Shown: piece by piece, positions 12,177 through 23,654 of the stretch
Layout of the letters: the number at the start of each line of letters is the position of its first letter
How positions within the stretch are numbered: position 1 is the first letter of the stretch
From: Spongospora subterranea f. sp. subterranea
Lineage: Eukaryota > Endomyxa: Phytomyxea > Phytomyxea > Plasmodiophorida
NCBI GenBank assembly: GCA_049724395.1
Contig: JAUGWO010000142.1
Location: forward strand, 1 to 64,000
Direction: 5' to 3'
DNA: 64,000 nucleotides
Position numbers and translations under genes: made by a program
The notes under the pieces: model-generated
The model's input: only the letters and a program-made list of their open reading frames with translations
Database searches by the model: none
What the model was told of the DNA's origin: nothing

Positions 12177-12753
12177 CTAAGTGTATCTTTCTACATACAC
12201 TTTGTGTGCATTTTCTCTATCTCCTACACACGGTGTATATTTCCTTTATCATTTGAATCCTTCTCCGATGAGCGACTTAAGTCAAGAACAACTGCGGGTC
12301 CCGATTTTCAATGGCGAGCGTGCTTCGTTTCAACTTTGGAAAGCTAAGCTTCTCATGACTCTCGATTGCCGAGGTTTAGACCAATTTGTTCTGGAAGATA
12401 TTTCCCGCGACACTGACACTGGCAACAGCATCATCGATCGCTTGCAAGACTCGCAAAATGATTAACTGGCGAAACGTGCCAAGAGCATAATGTGCCTATG
12501 TCTTTCTGATGACATTCTCCGTTCTGTTATTGATCTACCAACAGCGCGCGCTGTTTTTCTGGAGCTCTGCGCACAATATGAACGTAATGGTCGCGGCAGT
12601 CGGATCCAAGCCTGGCGTTTGTTTTGGTCACTGAAAAAGGGCCCTGAAGCAATATCATCATACGTTGCAAAGGTCGTCACCGCATCGAAAGATTTAAAGG
12701 CATGTGGTCGTGAATTATCTTCACAGGACATTATCGACAAAGTACTTGAAGTA
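11551..12753. repeat. Large head-to-head palindrome of the copia 5' region
   Basis: The first ~0.6 kb of the copia fossil (leader plus start of gag; left arm 11551-12176, minus strand) is repeated in inverted orientation at 12179-12753 (plus strand). The arms meet at about 12177 with only two bases between AAGTGT-type half sites. The arms look nearly identical except that the left arm has about 48 bp more of the 24-bp tandem repeat. The right arm is truncated after gag codes for CGRELSSQDI. Near-identity of the arms implies a recent duplication or ongoing gene conversion. Confidence 0.85.
12107..12178. repeat. 24-bp tandem repeat in copia leader, ~3 copies
   Basis: The unit GTGTATGTAGAAAGATACAGC plus TAA occurs at 12107, 12131 and 12155, the last copy being partial and running into the palindrome centre. 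The unit itself contains the inverted pair GTATGT/GATAC. The right arm of the palindrome has only one unit. Confidence 0.85.
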
Positions 12754-12877
12754 TTGCTCTATCGGTTGTCTTATCAATCGCACTAATTTTGCCCTCTCCC
12801 CTCTCTCCAGTTATAGTAATTTGCCTAAATTAATACTCCCTCTAATCTCACTAAGAACCTGTAAAAGCAAGAGATAT
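12754..12877. other. Short spacer between copia arm and mariner fragment
   Basis: No gene or recognisable element is seen in this short, AT-rich stretch. Confidence 0.3.
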
Positions 12878-13195
12878 TGAAAAGAATGTTCTTAGCAGCT
12901 GTGGTGCGACCGAGGTGTGGCAGCAGTGGAACTCGAAGATTTGATGGCAAACTGGGAATTTGACCATTCATGACCCAAGAACCAGCACAAAAGGCCACCA
13001 AAAATCGTGAAAGGGTACGCTGGTGACAAAGCCGATAGTGCTTGGCAAAACAGAATGTCTGGAAATGATACTCTCCAAAGTCCTTCCGTGATGTTCATCG
13101 GCCACCGAACAGCCCTGACCTCAACGTATTAGACTTAGGATAGACTTAGGATATCAACGCGATTCGATCTTTGCGATAGCGGCATCCACAAGGTT
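12878..13195 (+). pseudogene. Mariner-like (plant/oomycete type) transposase fragment
   Basis: Plus-strand translation in shifting frames gives MFLAAVVRPR, then FDGKLGI-PF (stop in place of the usual Trp), TQEPAQKATKNR, LGKTECLEMILSKVLP-like residues, and NSPDLNVLDLG near 13105-13135. These are the hallmark blocks of plant/oomycete-type mariner transposases (MFLxAVxRPR, FDGKIGxWPF, SPDLNxLDLGFF). The fragment covers only part of the catalytic domain and has several stops and frame changes, so it is a dead remnant. The tail includes a small duplication, TAGACTTAGGATAGACTTAGG. Confidence 0.65.
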
Positions 13196-14230
13196 GACCT
13201 ACAACAAGCTAAATTGAGTATTTCTCAGCTAACAACAATGAATGATACGCTGTCTAACGTTCGATGGATTCAAATAATTACCAGCTGGGCCATATGGCGA
13301 AACAAAAGCTTGAGCGTGAGAGAATCCTTTGAAATTGATATACAGAAGTAATTCATCGCGCCCACGCCCTTGTATGTAAATAAACTCTCCAAACCGCTGT
13401 TTGTTCACCATGTCTCGATATTCAAAGCGGCGCCGATCACTCAAATCCACACAAGGCCCATTGTGGGACCCCCTCAAAACGGTAGGTTGCAATTAATTCG
13501 GATCATTTGATGACTCTTGTCGGTGTTGCAAGCGAATTTGGGAGCAATGTACCTCCGTATCTGGTTTCTCGGCGGATCTGTCGGAAAGGCCTACTGAAAT
13601 AGGAGTTTGGGCGAAAGAGATCATCACTCAATTTCTGGCAGCGCATCGCGACAGAAATCACTCCTCATTTACTGATACCATAATGTTGCAGTTTAAAGTC
13701 GGCGTTATCACTAAAAAATTGTTGACACTTGTATGCCTTGACAGATCCACAGTCTATCTATCCATGTTAGTCGGAGCTGATTAAGCCTTGGGACGGCGGG
13801 ATAATAACTCGAACTTGTGATGCCGATCATGCTGCATGTGCAACTCTATTGACAGCTGCCCGGACCTTTGCGTACTAAGTGTCTCTGAGCCAGATCGAAA
13901 TCGAAAACCGCCCGAGTACGATAGTCCTAGAGGCAAGAATCGAGCGATTGGTTTATTGATTATAAATACCTTGGTTGTGGCCATGACTCATGAAGCAGTG
14001 GCGAACCAAACCCGGACAGGTCTATTACAGTACAGTAAACGCGTCAGAGCCGCCGAGCCGGACCCTAATACAGTGGGGTCAGAAAGGTCTCAGTGAAATC
14101 TGCGCAGTCCGTGACGGACACTACGTCGTCCACCTGATGCTGGCCGCGTCGGCCATCGAATACAACCACACAAGTTTATTTCCGTGTGTCGATACAAGTT
14201 TACTTTAATATTAAAACCTAGGCGTCCAGC
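13196..14230. other. Gene-poor stretch upstream of the transporter gene
   Basis: No recognisable gene. The longest open frame is 13229-13492 on the minus strand (87 codons, with NKQRFGEFIYIQGRGRDELL), which I do not recognise and which may be transposon debris. The last ~200 bp should contain the promoter of the transporter starting at 14231. Confidence 0.3.
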
Positions 14231-15730
14231 ATGACTGATAGCACGCCTAATCCAGGCGCTTTTGAACCCTGTACAGCAATCGAAATTTCTGCTAAGACGT
14301 TGACCGACGACAGCCAGGCAAATGAAGCCCATATCCGTCGGCGGCTTCTGAAGATTGTCTCCATCTTCGTTCTTTCGTTATCAATTATTGCATCTGCGGT
14401 ATTGTCTAATCCCTTCGCGAAAGCATCAAGTTGTTGAAATGCCCTTTTGCAGTCAAGTCACACTCTTTGCGCTCAGCCGTTCAAGAAAGACCTGGGGATC
14501 AAAGGCCTGGAACTTCCTTGGCTGCATTCAATTATCACGTCTGGTTCGTTCCCATTCGGGTTCGTCATTTGGCTCATCATTGCGCGTGGGAAAATTGAGG
14601 TTCCTTCTTGGGCACGTTGGCGCTCGTACGCCGTCCTTGCTTTTTTCAACGCAGCCGACATCCTATTCGGTAAACGATGTGCATCATCCCCATTTTCTGC
14701 GCTCTGATCAAGCAATCCAGGCTCATTTGCGTTGAATATTCTGCCCGCCGCCCAATACGCCATGTGAGTAACGTCTGTGGTTCATCAAGAAATTCCTTTA
14801 AATTTGTCGTTATCAGTCTTCGCGGCAGCAGTTTGATCTTTGTAGTGATCCTCAGTAAAGTGATGACCCGCAAACAGTTCAATATCTGGCAATGTAAGGA
14901 TTTATCACGTCAAAAATTATCCGCAACCTTTTCAACCATTGCCCTACCGTTTGCCTGTTGTCAAATTCTAGTCTTTTCAGCCACATTTGGGTCAACGTTT
15001 TAATACGTCATAGCAACCAATAGAAGCGTCATCCAATACCGTTTTTTTGGGGGTTTCGCCCTGAGAGTGTTGTTCTTACACAACCCACGATTTTTCGAGT
15101 CTGACGGATTCATGACGTTCAGACACTGCCGTGGGGCTGATGTCCGTTGCCGTAGTCCTCATGACCATAACCGACACAACGGATCCTGAAAAGCGTCGCG
15201 AGCTGCTGGATTTGTCGGGCAACAAGGTCTGGGGTATATTTGCCGCTATAACCGGTTCCGTGTTTGTATCCCTTCTCTCGGTTGCCACCCAGAAGCTGTT
15301 TGCGGCCGATCAGAGCAAAGGCGATTTGCAATTCGTCTGTCAGATCAATTGTTGCCAGTCGTTCCTGGCCACTGTCATGCTCTTACCCATAGCCTTCTTC
15401 ACTGAGGAATTCCATTCGCTCTCGACCAATCTTGCCACAATATCTGCCGCAGGTTTCATGCCGAAAATGCTATGGTTGTTGGCGGGAATGTCGATATCTG
15501 CCCCTATTATGCTTTTCGCAAACATCGGCTTAACGTCCGTGACGTCGGCGACGTTCGCGCGTTCACTGGGCGGACCAAGGCGTATTGTCATCATCGTTAT
15601 GTCCTGGCTTTTATTTAACCAAGAAATTAATGTCCTAACTGCGATTGCCGCCCTCTTCATGACATTGTCCCTGGGAATCTATATCTATGGAGGTCACCGT
15701 CTTCAACAATCCAAACAGTCCTCAAAATAG
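14231..15730 (+). CDS. Drug/metabolite-superfamily transporter (SLC35-like)
   Basis: Multi-pass membrane carrier of the DMT superfamily, likely exchanging a sugar nucleotide or related metabolite across an endomembrane; the substrate cannot be read from sequence. Five exons join in frame: 14231-14398, 14453-~14670, ~14721-14763, 14817-14893 and 15123-15730. The introns are 54, about 50, 53 and 229 bp. Diagnostic is the mid-protein stretch ALNILPAAQYA..LRGSSLIFVVILSKVMTRK, which matches the 'A..Y..LRGS.IIFT.ILS' block of triose-phosphate/nucleotide-sugar translocators. At least eight hydrophobic helices follow (for example VGLMSVAVVLM, NVLTAIAALFMTLSLG). The N-terminus is a short hydrophilic cytosolic tail before TM1 (RRLLKIVSIFVLSLSII). 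The start is the first Met in the open frame. Confidence 0.75.
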
Positions 15731-17022
15731 GCCTGCCTTATATCTACAAAATTTTCCATCTGCTGTACCTTTATCCACAATAGCAACAAAATACAGAGCC
15801 CCAAATTTAATGCGAAATTGGGCGTTTAAGTCTGCATTCACATTGATTTTGGATCGGTCGATATATTCACCAATAGAGTTCAGTGCATTGCTTGATCGGG
15901 GTCTCGTGATTATTGTCCAGGTTCATCTGAATTATATAATAAAAATACTGGGTTGAGCACTTGTAGACAAAAGCAATGGGAGGGGGGGGGGGGGGGGCAA
16001 TTACTCGACCGATGCTGCAACTTGTTTTGATCTATACACATCGGTCAACGGTCCGATTTTCAACTTCATTTTTCAATGTGTTTGCACGTCCAAGCGGCGA
16101 CTCTGAGATTTTTGTTGATGTTTTTATATGAAGTTCATATTTCTAGGCACAAACAGCTAGCATTTATTGTTGGCTTAGTGATTAGTCGGTATTATTGATA
16201 ATAATACAGTAACCATTATTGCATTGACAGCAACCAGGAATCTAGTGTACGTGGCAGTACACGCCCCGGTTAAGGGGTCAACCTCGTTTCGGTTGGTGTT
16301 TCCTATTTCCATTTTGTCTTTCTCAATTTCCGCAATGACGCCAGTTTATTGAGCTTTGAACTATTGCGCTGTCGCTCCAAGTGTTTATCTGTGTTTTCAG
16401 CGAAGCTAGATGGCGATCAAAGCCAAAATTATCCTGAGTCCATAGATTGTGCCCCTGACAGCTAGCTCAAACAAAATGCACTACATTTCCTGCCTTTTTT
16501 CTTTCCGCCTTGTTCACTGTCGGTGCCAAAAAACAAAATCATCTCCTGTGCTGCAATCTCGATCTAATGAAATATTCATGAACCGGTGATGTGAAGGGGC
16601 TACGTCAGCTTCTTTACATCTCGTCAAACGTGGCATGGACGCTTGAGATAATTTTGAACACAATTATTACGGAACCAATCGCGTGTCCAAATTCGCTGTC
16701 GACAGCTTTTCAACGGCGGATTGTTGATGAAAGCACCGCTGACCTGGATCACAACTATTTGTACCAGTTGTTGTGGTGCTTCTGCTGGAAGACATTTTGT
16801 GAAAGGTTCATGCCGGTTTTCACCACAAATACGGTAACCATGTCTGGCAACTTTTACATGAGTGTTTTTACTTGACATCTTGGCGTTTGCTAGGACAGAT
16901 CGTCAGTGGTTTGACTTTTGGTATCCAGAAATTCTGCTTCAACCAAACTATGTACAAGCGTAGCCATTAGACGCACTGCTAATAATTTCATTGATATTGG
17001 TTGAATAATAGGATGTAAGAAT
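15731..17022. other. Intergenic stretch with G16 homopolymer
   Basis: No convincing gene is seen over 1.3 kb. The stretch contains an uninterrupted run of 16 G at 15982-15997, preceded by GGGA, able in principle to form a G-quadruplex. Only short unrecognised open frames occur (for example 16591-16875 plus). Confidence 0.4.
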
Positions 17023-17025
17023 TTA

Positions 17026-17500
17026 TGGAAGCAGGTCTAGCATAGCCAGAGCCACGATTCTTTCAAACTCGTCCAAATCAACAAACCCACCCTCATTGCA
17101 TTCAATGGATCTATGGATCAGCTCTTGCAAACAATCAGAAAAAAAACAAGCGACTATCAAAAGCAAAAGAATATTTGTATTGCTGAAATAAACATTATAC
17201 AAGCAATTGTTTTCAGAAAAAAACAAAAGAACACGAGGCTTACCGGCGATTATCTTATTGATGTACTCGGTCAAAAGCAATGAGGCTTTTTTATCAACTA
17301 TTTCTGATATGTCGGCAACACACCTACTTGATGATGATAATGGACTAACCTCGAATAGATCCGTCCACAAACGATCGATTTACCATGTTTAATAGCAAGC
17401 TCTACAAATGACCAATTATGTTGGGCTCTAACATCAATAAAAGCGTTGGAACCTGTTTAAGATGATGGGACGTACTTCTGTGTGATGATGATGTTGCCAT
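17026..17500 (-). CDS. Possible small multi-exon gene, unrecognised
   Basis: Three minus-strand stretches look coding and could be spliced. The first has an ATG at 17500 (MATSSSHRSTSHH) and continues in another frame as AFIDVRAQHNWSFVELAI near 17420. The second is ADISEIVDKKASLLLTEYINKIIAG at about 17246-17330. The third is ELIHRSIECNEGGFVDLDEFERIV, ending at the TAA near 17026. The last part resembles a degenerate EF-hand loop (DLDEFERIV), but I would not call calcium binding. The splice sites between blocks are not all resolved. It might equally be two fragments. Confidence 0.3.
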
Positions 17501-18087
17501 GGCCTCGCCACCTTCTATACTGATTGCTGTCCGGTAACTTCATAAAGCCGTCGCTTCTGCAACCAATGTCTATGGCAATTGGGATTCACATTCACAAGTT
17601 ACAGCCGGTGTTTGTAAATGATGCCCGACTTCGTGTTGCTATATGCAACTCATTTACAAAAAAGTTAAGATTTAAGCCGAGTATTTGTATTTTCCTTTAT
17701 TTGTTACATATCGCTCAGACAATGATAATAAAAAAACAGACACCACGTTGTGATATTTTCGAGTATGTCCTCTGATGTCTGAATGCCCGAAAACTAGCTC
17801 TTGTGTAAACAATATTTCAGAACTTCGACAAGTTCCGATATTTTGCTTCGCTTCCAGGATGCGTATGTTCAAGACATTGTACTGCTCGGTTCCATATTTT
17901 GAGATATAGCGAAACCCGATTCAGCATGATGAATTATTCGATGATATCTGATTTGCGGTGGAAATGGGATGCCGGTCTGGGGTCTGGACCCATCGGAGCG
18001 AATTATTTGAGTTTGGTGATTTGGTGCAGGCAGGAGGCGGAGGCTACGGACTTGGCCACGACGCGCGGTTGGCAATCTTGTAACGAG

Positions 18088-18594
18088 ATGAGTGACGACG
18101 AAGTGATGGCGGGCGACGATAGGTCGCCGTCACCAACTCGGCAAACCAAGGGCCGCGGCCATCATCGCAAGCAGGACTCGGCCGATGATCGCTATAAAGG
18201 TCAGGCGGGGCTGTTCGACTCGGTCGCCAGCAAAGCGTCAGCGGGACCGTTGCCATGTAAGAAGGCCGGTGCGCGTCATAATTTTTCTGAATGTTTCGTA
18301 GCGGTCGAAGGATGGATCGTTTTTGTGACAAACGTTCACGAGGAGGCCCAAGAGGATGACATTTATGATCGATTCGCCGACTATGGTGAGATCAAACAGC
18401 TGCATCTAAACCTGGACCGCCAAACTGGGTTCGTTAAGGGATACGCCCTCATTGAATATGAGAAGTTCGAGGAGGCCCAACAGGCCATAAAAATGGAAAA
18501 CAACAAGATGCTGTTAGAGCAAAAGATCCAAGTTGATTGGGCATTCAAAGCGCCAAGGTTAGCTTTTGAGAATGCTTTTCCATATGGCTTCTAA
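18088..18594 (+). CDS. RBM8A: Exon-junction-complex protein Y14 (RBM8A)
   Basis: Core exon-junction-complex RNA-binding protein that pairs with Mago and marks spliced mRNAs in nucleus and cytoplasm. Two exons (18088-18256 and 18302-18594) with a 46-bp GTAAGA..GTAG intron give the family-diagnostic junction [11 protein letters not shown] single RRM follows: RNP2 is [11 protein letters not shown]1 is [11 protein letters not shown], and the helix is EEAQQAIKM. The C-terminus [10 protein letters not shown] matches the family VDWCFV block. The N-terminal acidic, Ser-rich arm ([16 protein letters not shown]) is typical. The open frame extends upstream to 17899, but the Met at 18088 is preferred because conserved Y14 proteins begin with this acidic arm. 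Without the intron, a 15-residue insertion would break the conserved SVEGW block. Confidence 0.9.
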   Translation: MSDDEVMAGDDRSPSPTRQTKGRGHHRKQDSADDRYKGQAGLFDSVASKASAGPLPCKKAGARHNFSECFVAVEGWIVFVTNVHEEAQEDDIYDRFADYGEIKQLHLNLDRQTGFVKGYALIEYEKFEEAQQAIKMENNKMLLEQKIQVDWAFKAPRLAFENAFPYGF

Positions 18595-19433
18595 ACTTTT
18601 TACTGTTAGTTCTTCTGGGGAGCGGCGCGCTCGTCGTTAGGATGACACTCTAAGAATGTGTTTTCTTCTCATCTGGTCAAAATCTCCCGATAAATTGTTT
18701 TTTCCGAAATAAACACTCTGATCGCCTATCTTAATAGAACCCTGTTTGGAATCATGGATTTTTGAGGGTATACTGATCGACAATGCAATTTCCTACATGT
18801 TAATCCCCCATAAAACACAAATTATTAGATCGACGGGAGAGACGGAAAACGGTCATGCTAATTTCCGATTTATCGGAAAATCTCTACAGTATATTACCTA
18901 CAAGGCATACTGCAATATGAGAAAACAGATCTGACTCAGAAATCTTATATAATCGCACATCGGCATTTTTTGCAATGCCGAATAGATCATTGTTCTCGAT
19001 CAGTGTCTTCATCTATACGTACGCATCTCCGGTGATGTTTTACGATGATATTCCTGGTATTTGATTTTGTCTTATAAAAAATTTATCTGAACTAAGACAC
19101 AGCACAGACGTTTGAGCATATCTGAATCGTCAATGATTTCAAGCTTTCAAGTATTGCAGATATAACTTGGTGGGCAGGTTGAGGAAGTCCTACAATGGCT
19201 TCATGGCATCATACGGGGTTCAAATGCGCAAGGTAATCGAAAATCCAGTTTATTTTGAACTGAGACCGTTTTCCTAAACGAACGCTGCTGGGATTTGCAT
19301 GTTTTTGTAAAATAAGATCCTATTATTGAGTTCAAACTTGAGAATTTGTACACTCCTTCGACATACAAATTTAAGATAGCTTGTGTATCAATTGAGCCAC
19401 TCATTGATGATATAAAAAAACATATTTGAAGAA
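18595..19433. other. Intergenic, no gene seen
   Basis: No recognisable gene in this AT-rich stretch between Y14 and the minisatellite. It includes the probable 3' untranslated end of Y14 (AATAAA-like signal near 18709). Confidence 0.35.
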
Positions 19434-19578
19434 CTATGGAGCTGCGCTATCATAGCCACCAAGAACCAAGATCGATGGAGCTGCGCTATCATAGCCACCA
19501 AGAACCAAGAACGATGGAGCTGCGCTATCATAGCCACCAAGAACCAAGAACGATGGAGCTGCGCTATCATAGCCACGC
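19434..19578. repeat. 39-bp minisatellite, ~3.7 copies
   Basis: A 39-bp unit beginning GATGGAGCTGCGCTATCATA and ending CACCAAGAACCAAGAAC is repeated with almost no variation. It is followed by a partial copy and a short degenerate echo (CGCTATCAAAGCCATCG). Because 39 is divisible by three, the minus strand is open through the array as a 13-residue repeat (AMIAQLHRSWFLV). There is no other sign that it is coding, so this is probably a plain minisatellite. Confidence 0.9.
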
Positions 19579-20368
19579 TATCAAAGCCATCGTAGCCAGG
19601 CGGAACTCGTAGACTGCGCCAGGGCCTTCGTTTTGAAATAAACGATTCATTCTGTTACCAGCCACAAAAACCGTTTCTGGTTTCGTAGACTGACGATTGC
19701 TACACTTGACACATACAGTATTTTAGAAACGGGGAGTAAACCAGTCTTGTAACTTCCGTTCCAATGCACTTTACATCGACACTCAAGCTTCAGTATCTGA
19801 ACGTTCATTTGTTATTCATGATTGCTTTGGAAAAACAGATGATAAAACTGGCTAAAATGACATTGGTTCAAGACAAGTCCTGTATCAACGGTCAAAACTG
19901 ACAAAGTAAATTACAGGAAAAACATGAAGTACGCTTTTGATTATCAACAGCCGACGTTGAAGAAACTGGGCAGTTTGCCCCCACTATAGCAACTAAAGTA
20001 ATTGATCCCCAACCAAACGCCAACGTCACTGTCTATGACAATACTCCTATAGCTTGCAATCTCTGTTTCCCTATCATTTCCTTGAATCGATTCAGAATGG
20101 GGCACGACCAGATTAACGCGTTGCCTGCAGTTCGGTAACAACTGCTGACCGTTTTGTCGTGTAATATTGGTTTTCATCAAAGTTTACCGCATTTCGCTGC
20201 GTTTAGCTTCCGATGTCGCATGGAAAGGCCACGCAGTTCCCATCGTTGTCTCTGCCAACGTAACCCGATGGACGATAGGTGTACCGGCTGCGCAAGTTCG
20301 CCAAAGTCCAAGAGCGCCAGCGTCTCGCGGGGAACGTGTTTGGATCTCAACCTGACTTGTTGGTCACG
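19579..20368. other. Upstream region of ALAD
   Basis: No recognisable gene. Open frames near 20154-20360 overlap the ALAD 5' end in other frames and show no family resemblance. The ALAD promoter and leader are expected here. Confidence 0.35.
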
Positions 20369-22191
20369 ATGGAGAGTACGGTGTCCAGCTCATGGCACAA
20401 TTTACACTCGTCATACGGATCAGCTACTTTACGCACCTGGCAACAGCTTGGGACGGATGTAGCGGCTTCTGACCTGGTTTTACCTGTGTTCGTGTCTGAT
20501 CGAGACGATGACATCGAGCCGATCGGAATGCTGCCTGGCATTTATCGATATGGGGTTAACCAACTTGGTCGTTTCCTTGACCCTTTAATTGAACTTGGTA
20601 CGTATCATTGATTTTCCACTTTGTCGACATTGTTATTAAATGCATTGTCGTCTGTCTGAAGTTCTCATATACCTCAACCAAAGCGTGTGTATCTACTTTT
20701 TTATATCAAATATTGAATTGTTTGTGTTTGATCAAGAGTTTGGGTCAGAATTTGTTGTTGATCCTGGATCATTTTAGGTCTTCGATCGGTTCTGGTTTTC
20801 GGAGTCGACTCTGATACGACTAAGAAGGATGCGGAAGGAACCAATGCTTTAAATCCTAATGGCGCCGCTCCTCGCGCTATCAAGTATCTTCGGACCCGCT
20901 ATCAGCAACTCACTGTCATTGCCGATGTTTGCATGTCAGCAATTGTTCATTGTTCCGTTTATTGCCAATCGGGTAAAATCCGCTCAGGTGCCCGTACACG
21001 AGCCATGGTCATTGCGGGTTTATCGACCGCGATGGCTCTATCCTTAACCAACAGAGTTGCGAATATATCGCCGAAATCGCTGCTTTCTACGCCCAATGTG
21101 GGGCGCAGGTTGTAGCGCCATCGGATATGATGGACGGTCGAATTCAAACTATCAAAGACAAACTCATTTCGTAAGGCGACCTTTGATTTTCGTTAGTGAT
21201 GCTTTTCACGCATTATGACCCAAAATGTTTGGTCTTGTTATCATAATAATCAAATTCAGTTTGTTTCCAACAAATTTTTTAGCTCAGTTTGAGTCGATGT
21301 AGCAGTGTACTCTAAGCTGGGGTCTCCTCACCTGCTTCCACTTCGCGATGTTTGCTTGGATTCAGTTTAGATGCTGATCTTGTAATTCTGACGGTTTTTT
21401 CATTTCTAATGCCTCCATTTTTGTGTGTACAGTTTTTTTTTCCAAAAAATCCTTCATCGGTTTTTTAAATTTGCATTGAGTTTTCACTCTATCTAGTCCG
21501 AATGTCTGGGAAGGTCGAGCATATGCTCTGTTTTCGCTAAAATTCGAATTGATTGCTCTCAGGGTTGGACTTGGATCAAAGGTTGCCGTCATGTCGTATA
21601 GCGCCAAGTTTGCATCATCATTATACGGTCCGTTTCGGGACGCGGCCCATTCGGCTCCTGCTAAAGGCGATCGCAGCTGCTACCAGTTGCCTCCGGGTAG
21701 CAGGAAGCTGGCAATGCGTGCCTCCCAGCGTGATTACGAGCAAGGAGCTGATATCATCATGGTAAAGCCGGCCTCGTTCTACCTCGACATTATTAGCGTC
21801 ATTTCCGCCACCAGCCTTGTGCCTGTGGCAGCGTACCAAGTCTCTGGCGAGTATTGCATGATTTACCATGCAGCTGAAGCTGTAAGTGATCAGGCCGTAG
21901 TCGGTGTGTTTGTAGCCCGAAATTATGGTCATCTGGCTGTTCGTTACTCTTCCATTCATTGCTTGTGTTCAAAATCTTATACCAGATGCACTTGTTTTGG
22001 AAGTTTTATGTCGTTTTTCGGTTGGTAAAGTAAATTTGTATTCTGATGTTTTCTATTAGGGTGTATTTACTTTGCGGGCTGGTGTTATGGAGTCTTTGGT
22101 TGCCATGAAGCGCGCCGGTGCTGGTATACTGATCACGTATTACACTCCACAAATATTATCATGGCTTTCTATCCAAGATGCCAGACCTTGA
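20369..22191 (+). CDS. ALAD: Delta-aminolevulinic acid dehydratase (porphobilinogen synthase), zinc type
   Basis: Condenses two 5-aminolevulinate molecules to porphobilinogen, the second step of haem synthesis. Five exons join perfectly: 20369-20597, 20778-20934, 20988-21170, 21563-21881 and 22060-22191. The introns are 180, 53, 392 and 178 bp. The product is 339 residues, close to the usual ~330. The two Schiff-base lysines are present: MSYSAKFAS (K205) and [12 protein letters not shown] (K258). The metal site is [13 protein letters not shown], with C128, C130 and C138, the triple-cysteine zinc site of animal, fungal and many protist enzymes rather than the Asp-rich magnesium site of plastid forms. 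APSDMMDGR and [12 protein letters not shown] complete the family signature. This points to a non-plastid haem pathway. Confidence 0.96.
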
Positions 22192-22304
22192 TTTAAGTAT
22201 CGCTCAGAACTTATCACCCTATAAAATTGTCTCGCGAAGAACATACTTGTGGGTATATGGAGTTTACAACAAATATAGCCAATCACTTCACGATTTACTA
22301 AGTA

Positions 22305-23443
22305 CTATGCTTCGGAATGTCCAGAGACAATTGCACTATCTTCTCTGGTGTTGATAACGCTGAATCCAGCTCCATAGTGGTAATCCCAATCAAAAGACGA
22401 TTCCTTATTCTCGGCGCTAAACGCCTCCAACAGCCTCGGGATTTCATTGGTCACCTCGTCTCTTTTTCTCAACTCAGTCTTAGTAGCGGCTGGAGCTCCT
22501 TGACCTGAACAAGCTTTACTAAAAAAGTTCGTGAAAAAATGATATCGAAAAGATTGCAAAAATCAATGGTAAAGTGCACAACGATTCCAAACATGTGAGG
22601 TGCAGGTTTTCATCATTTACCGTATAACATTGGAAAGCCATCCAAGTTAGTTCTCCATGTGGCAATCGACCTAAAGGTTAGCGAAATGCGTTCACCATCA
22701 AATGCCAATTCGTCAGGGCGCTTATCATTGCAACTGCGTTTATCTTTTCGAATGGCATGCGTCATGACTCGGTTTGTTTCCCAGCCAAGAGCGAATAATG
22801 AATTGTGCGGCAGGTCCAAACGCTGGTTCACCCTCCCCGAGGATTTCTGCTTTGGTTTGAAAACCATCTGCCTGGAAAAAAAACCTTCGTTATAATCTCG
22901 TTACGGTGTTTAAAACGTGAATTTGAGAATTCAGGGGTCAACGACTGGATATAACTGTTGCCATGATTGCATGGTTTTACAAGAGGATATGTGAAGTTTG
23001 AGGGGATACAATTCGAAAACGAAAATAAAGAGTCCCGACCTGGTTGCACCCAAACTGACATTGCAGACCGCTGTCCCTTTAAGAGTATCAATGGTCTTAT
23101 CGCTGTGCTCTCCTATGAAATCGTGTCCGTTGCGGTAGAGCTGGATCAGGCAATGGTTGAGCTGCTGTTTGACGACCGCTTCGACACAGTGGCGGATCGC
23201 ATCCACGGTTGGCGTCAACGGACCGCTTGGCGGCTCCGTGTCCACTGGATGGCGATATATGGGCTCGTCCCCTTCCGAGTTGGCCACGTACTGAAGCGAC
23301 ACCAGGCGCGGCACGTCGCCGCCTTTGTGGGCCATCTTCGTCCAGGAAATCTCATTACGGACGCGAGCGAATATGTCGTTCGCAATGTCATCAGGGAGAA
23401 AATCGTAAAACAGCGAACTGTCAGGTCCGATCGTTGTTGCCAT
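22305..23443 (-). CDS. AlkB-family 2-oxoglutarate/Fe(II) dioxygenase
   Basis: Oxidative demethylase or hydroxylase acting on alkylated nucleic acid or a related substrate, using 2-oxoglutarate and Fe(II). Three exons (minus strand: 23443-23040, 22871-22621, 22504-22305) with introns of 168 and 116 bp give 284 residues. Iron ligands are visible: H113 and D115 in GEHSDKT and the distal H173 in VMTHAI. The 2-oxoglutarate-binding Arg pair is R196 and R202 in ERISLTFRSIATW. YRHPVDTEPPSGPLTPTVDAI and the C-terminal YGQGAPA...DWDYHYGAGF match the long fungal/protist AlkB group rather than human ALKBH2/3 exactly. It converges on ALAD with a 113-bp gap. The substrate (DNA, RNA or protein) cannot be decided here. 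Confidence 0.88.
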
Positions 23444-23654
23444 CGCTTACTTTGATTCAGGGTCAAGCGATAAAAGCCCGCGAACAGGAAAAAGCAATTT
23501 GTACATGAGTCAACCTTTAGACCCTCCGGTCAAGACTCATGTGTCATCAATTCAATTGTTGAAGAGCGACTGCACTAAAGGATTGTTCGAAAATCGCGGA
23601 GGAAGCCGGCTTCTGTGTATTGTTATTGATAGGAAAAAGAGTTTCAGTAGCACA

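Noticed and set aside
13229-13492. Minus-strand frame as a host gene
   Set aside because: No family, no splice partners, and it lies directly beside transposon debris.
19434-19578. Possible CRISPR-like array
   Set aside because: Units are directly abutting 39-bp repeats with no unique spacers, in a eukaryotic context; it is a minisatellite.
20154-20462. Upstream open frame at the ALAD 5' end as an extra gene
   Set aside because: It overlaps exon 1 in another frame and has no recognisable family or splice support.
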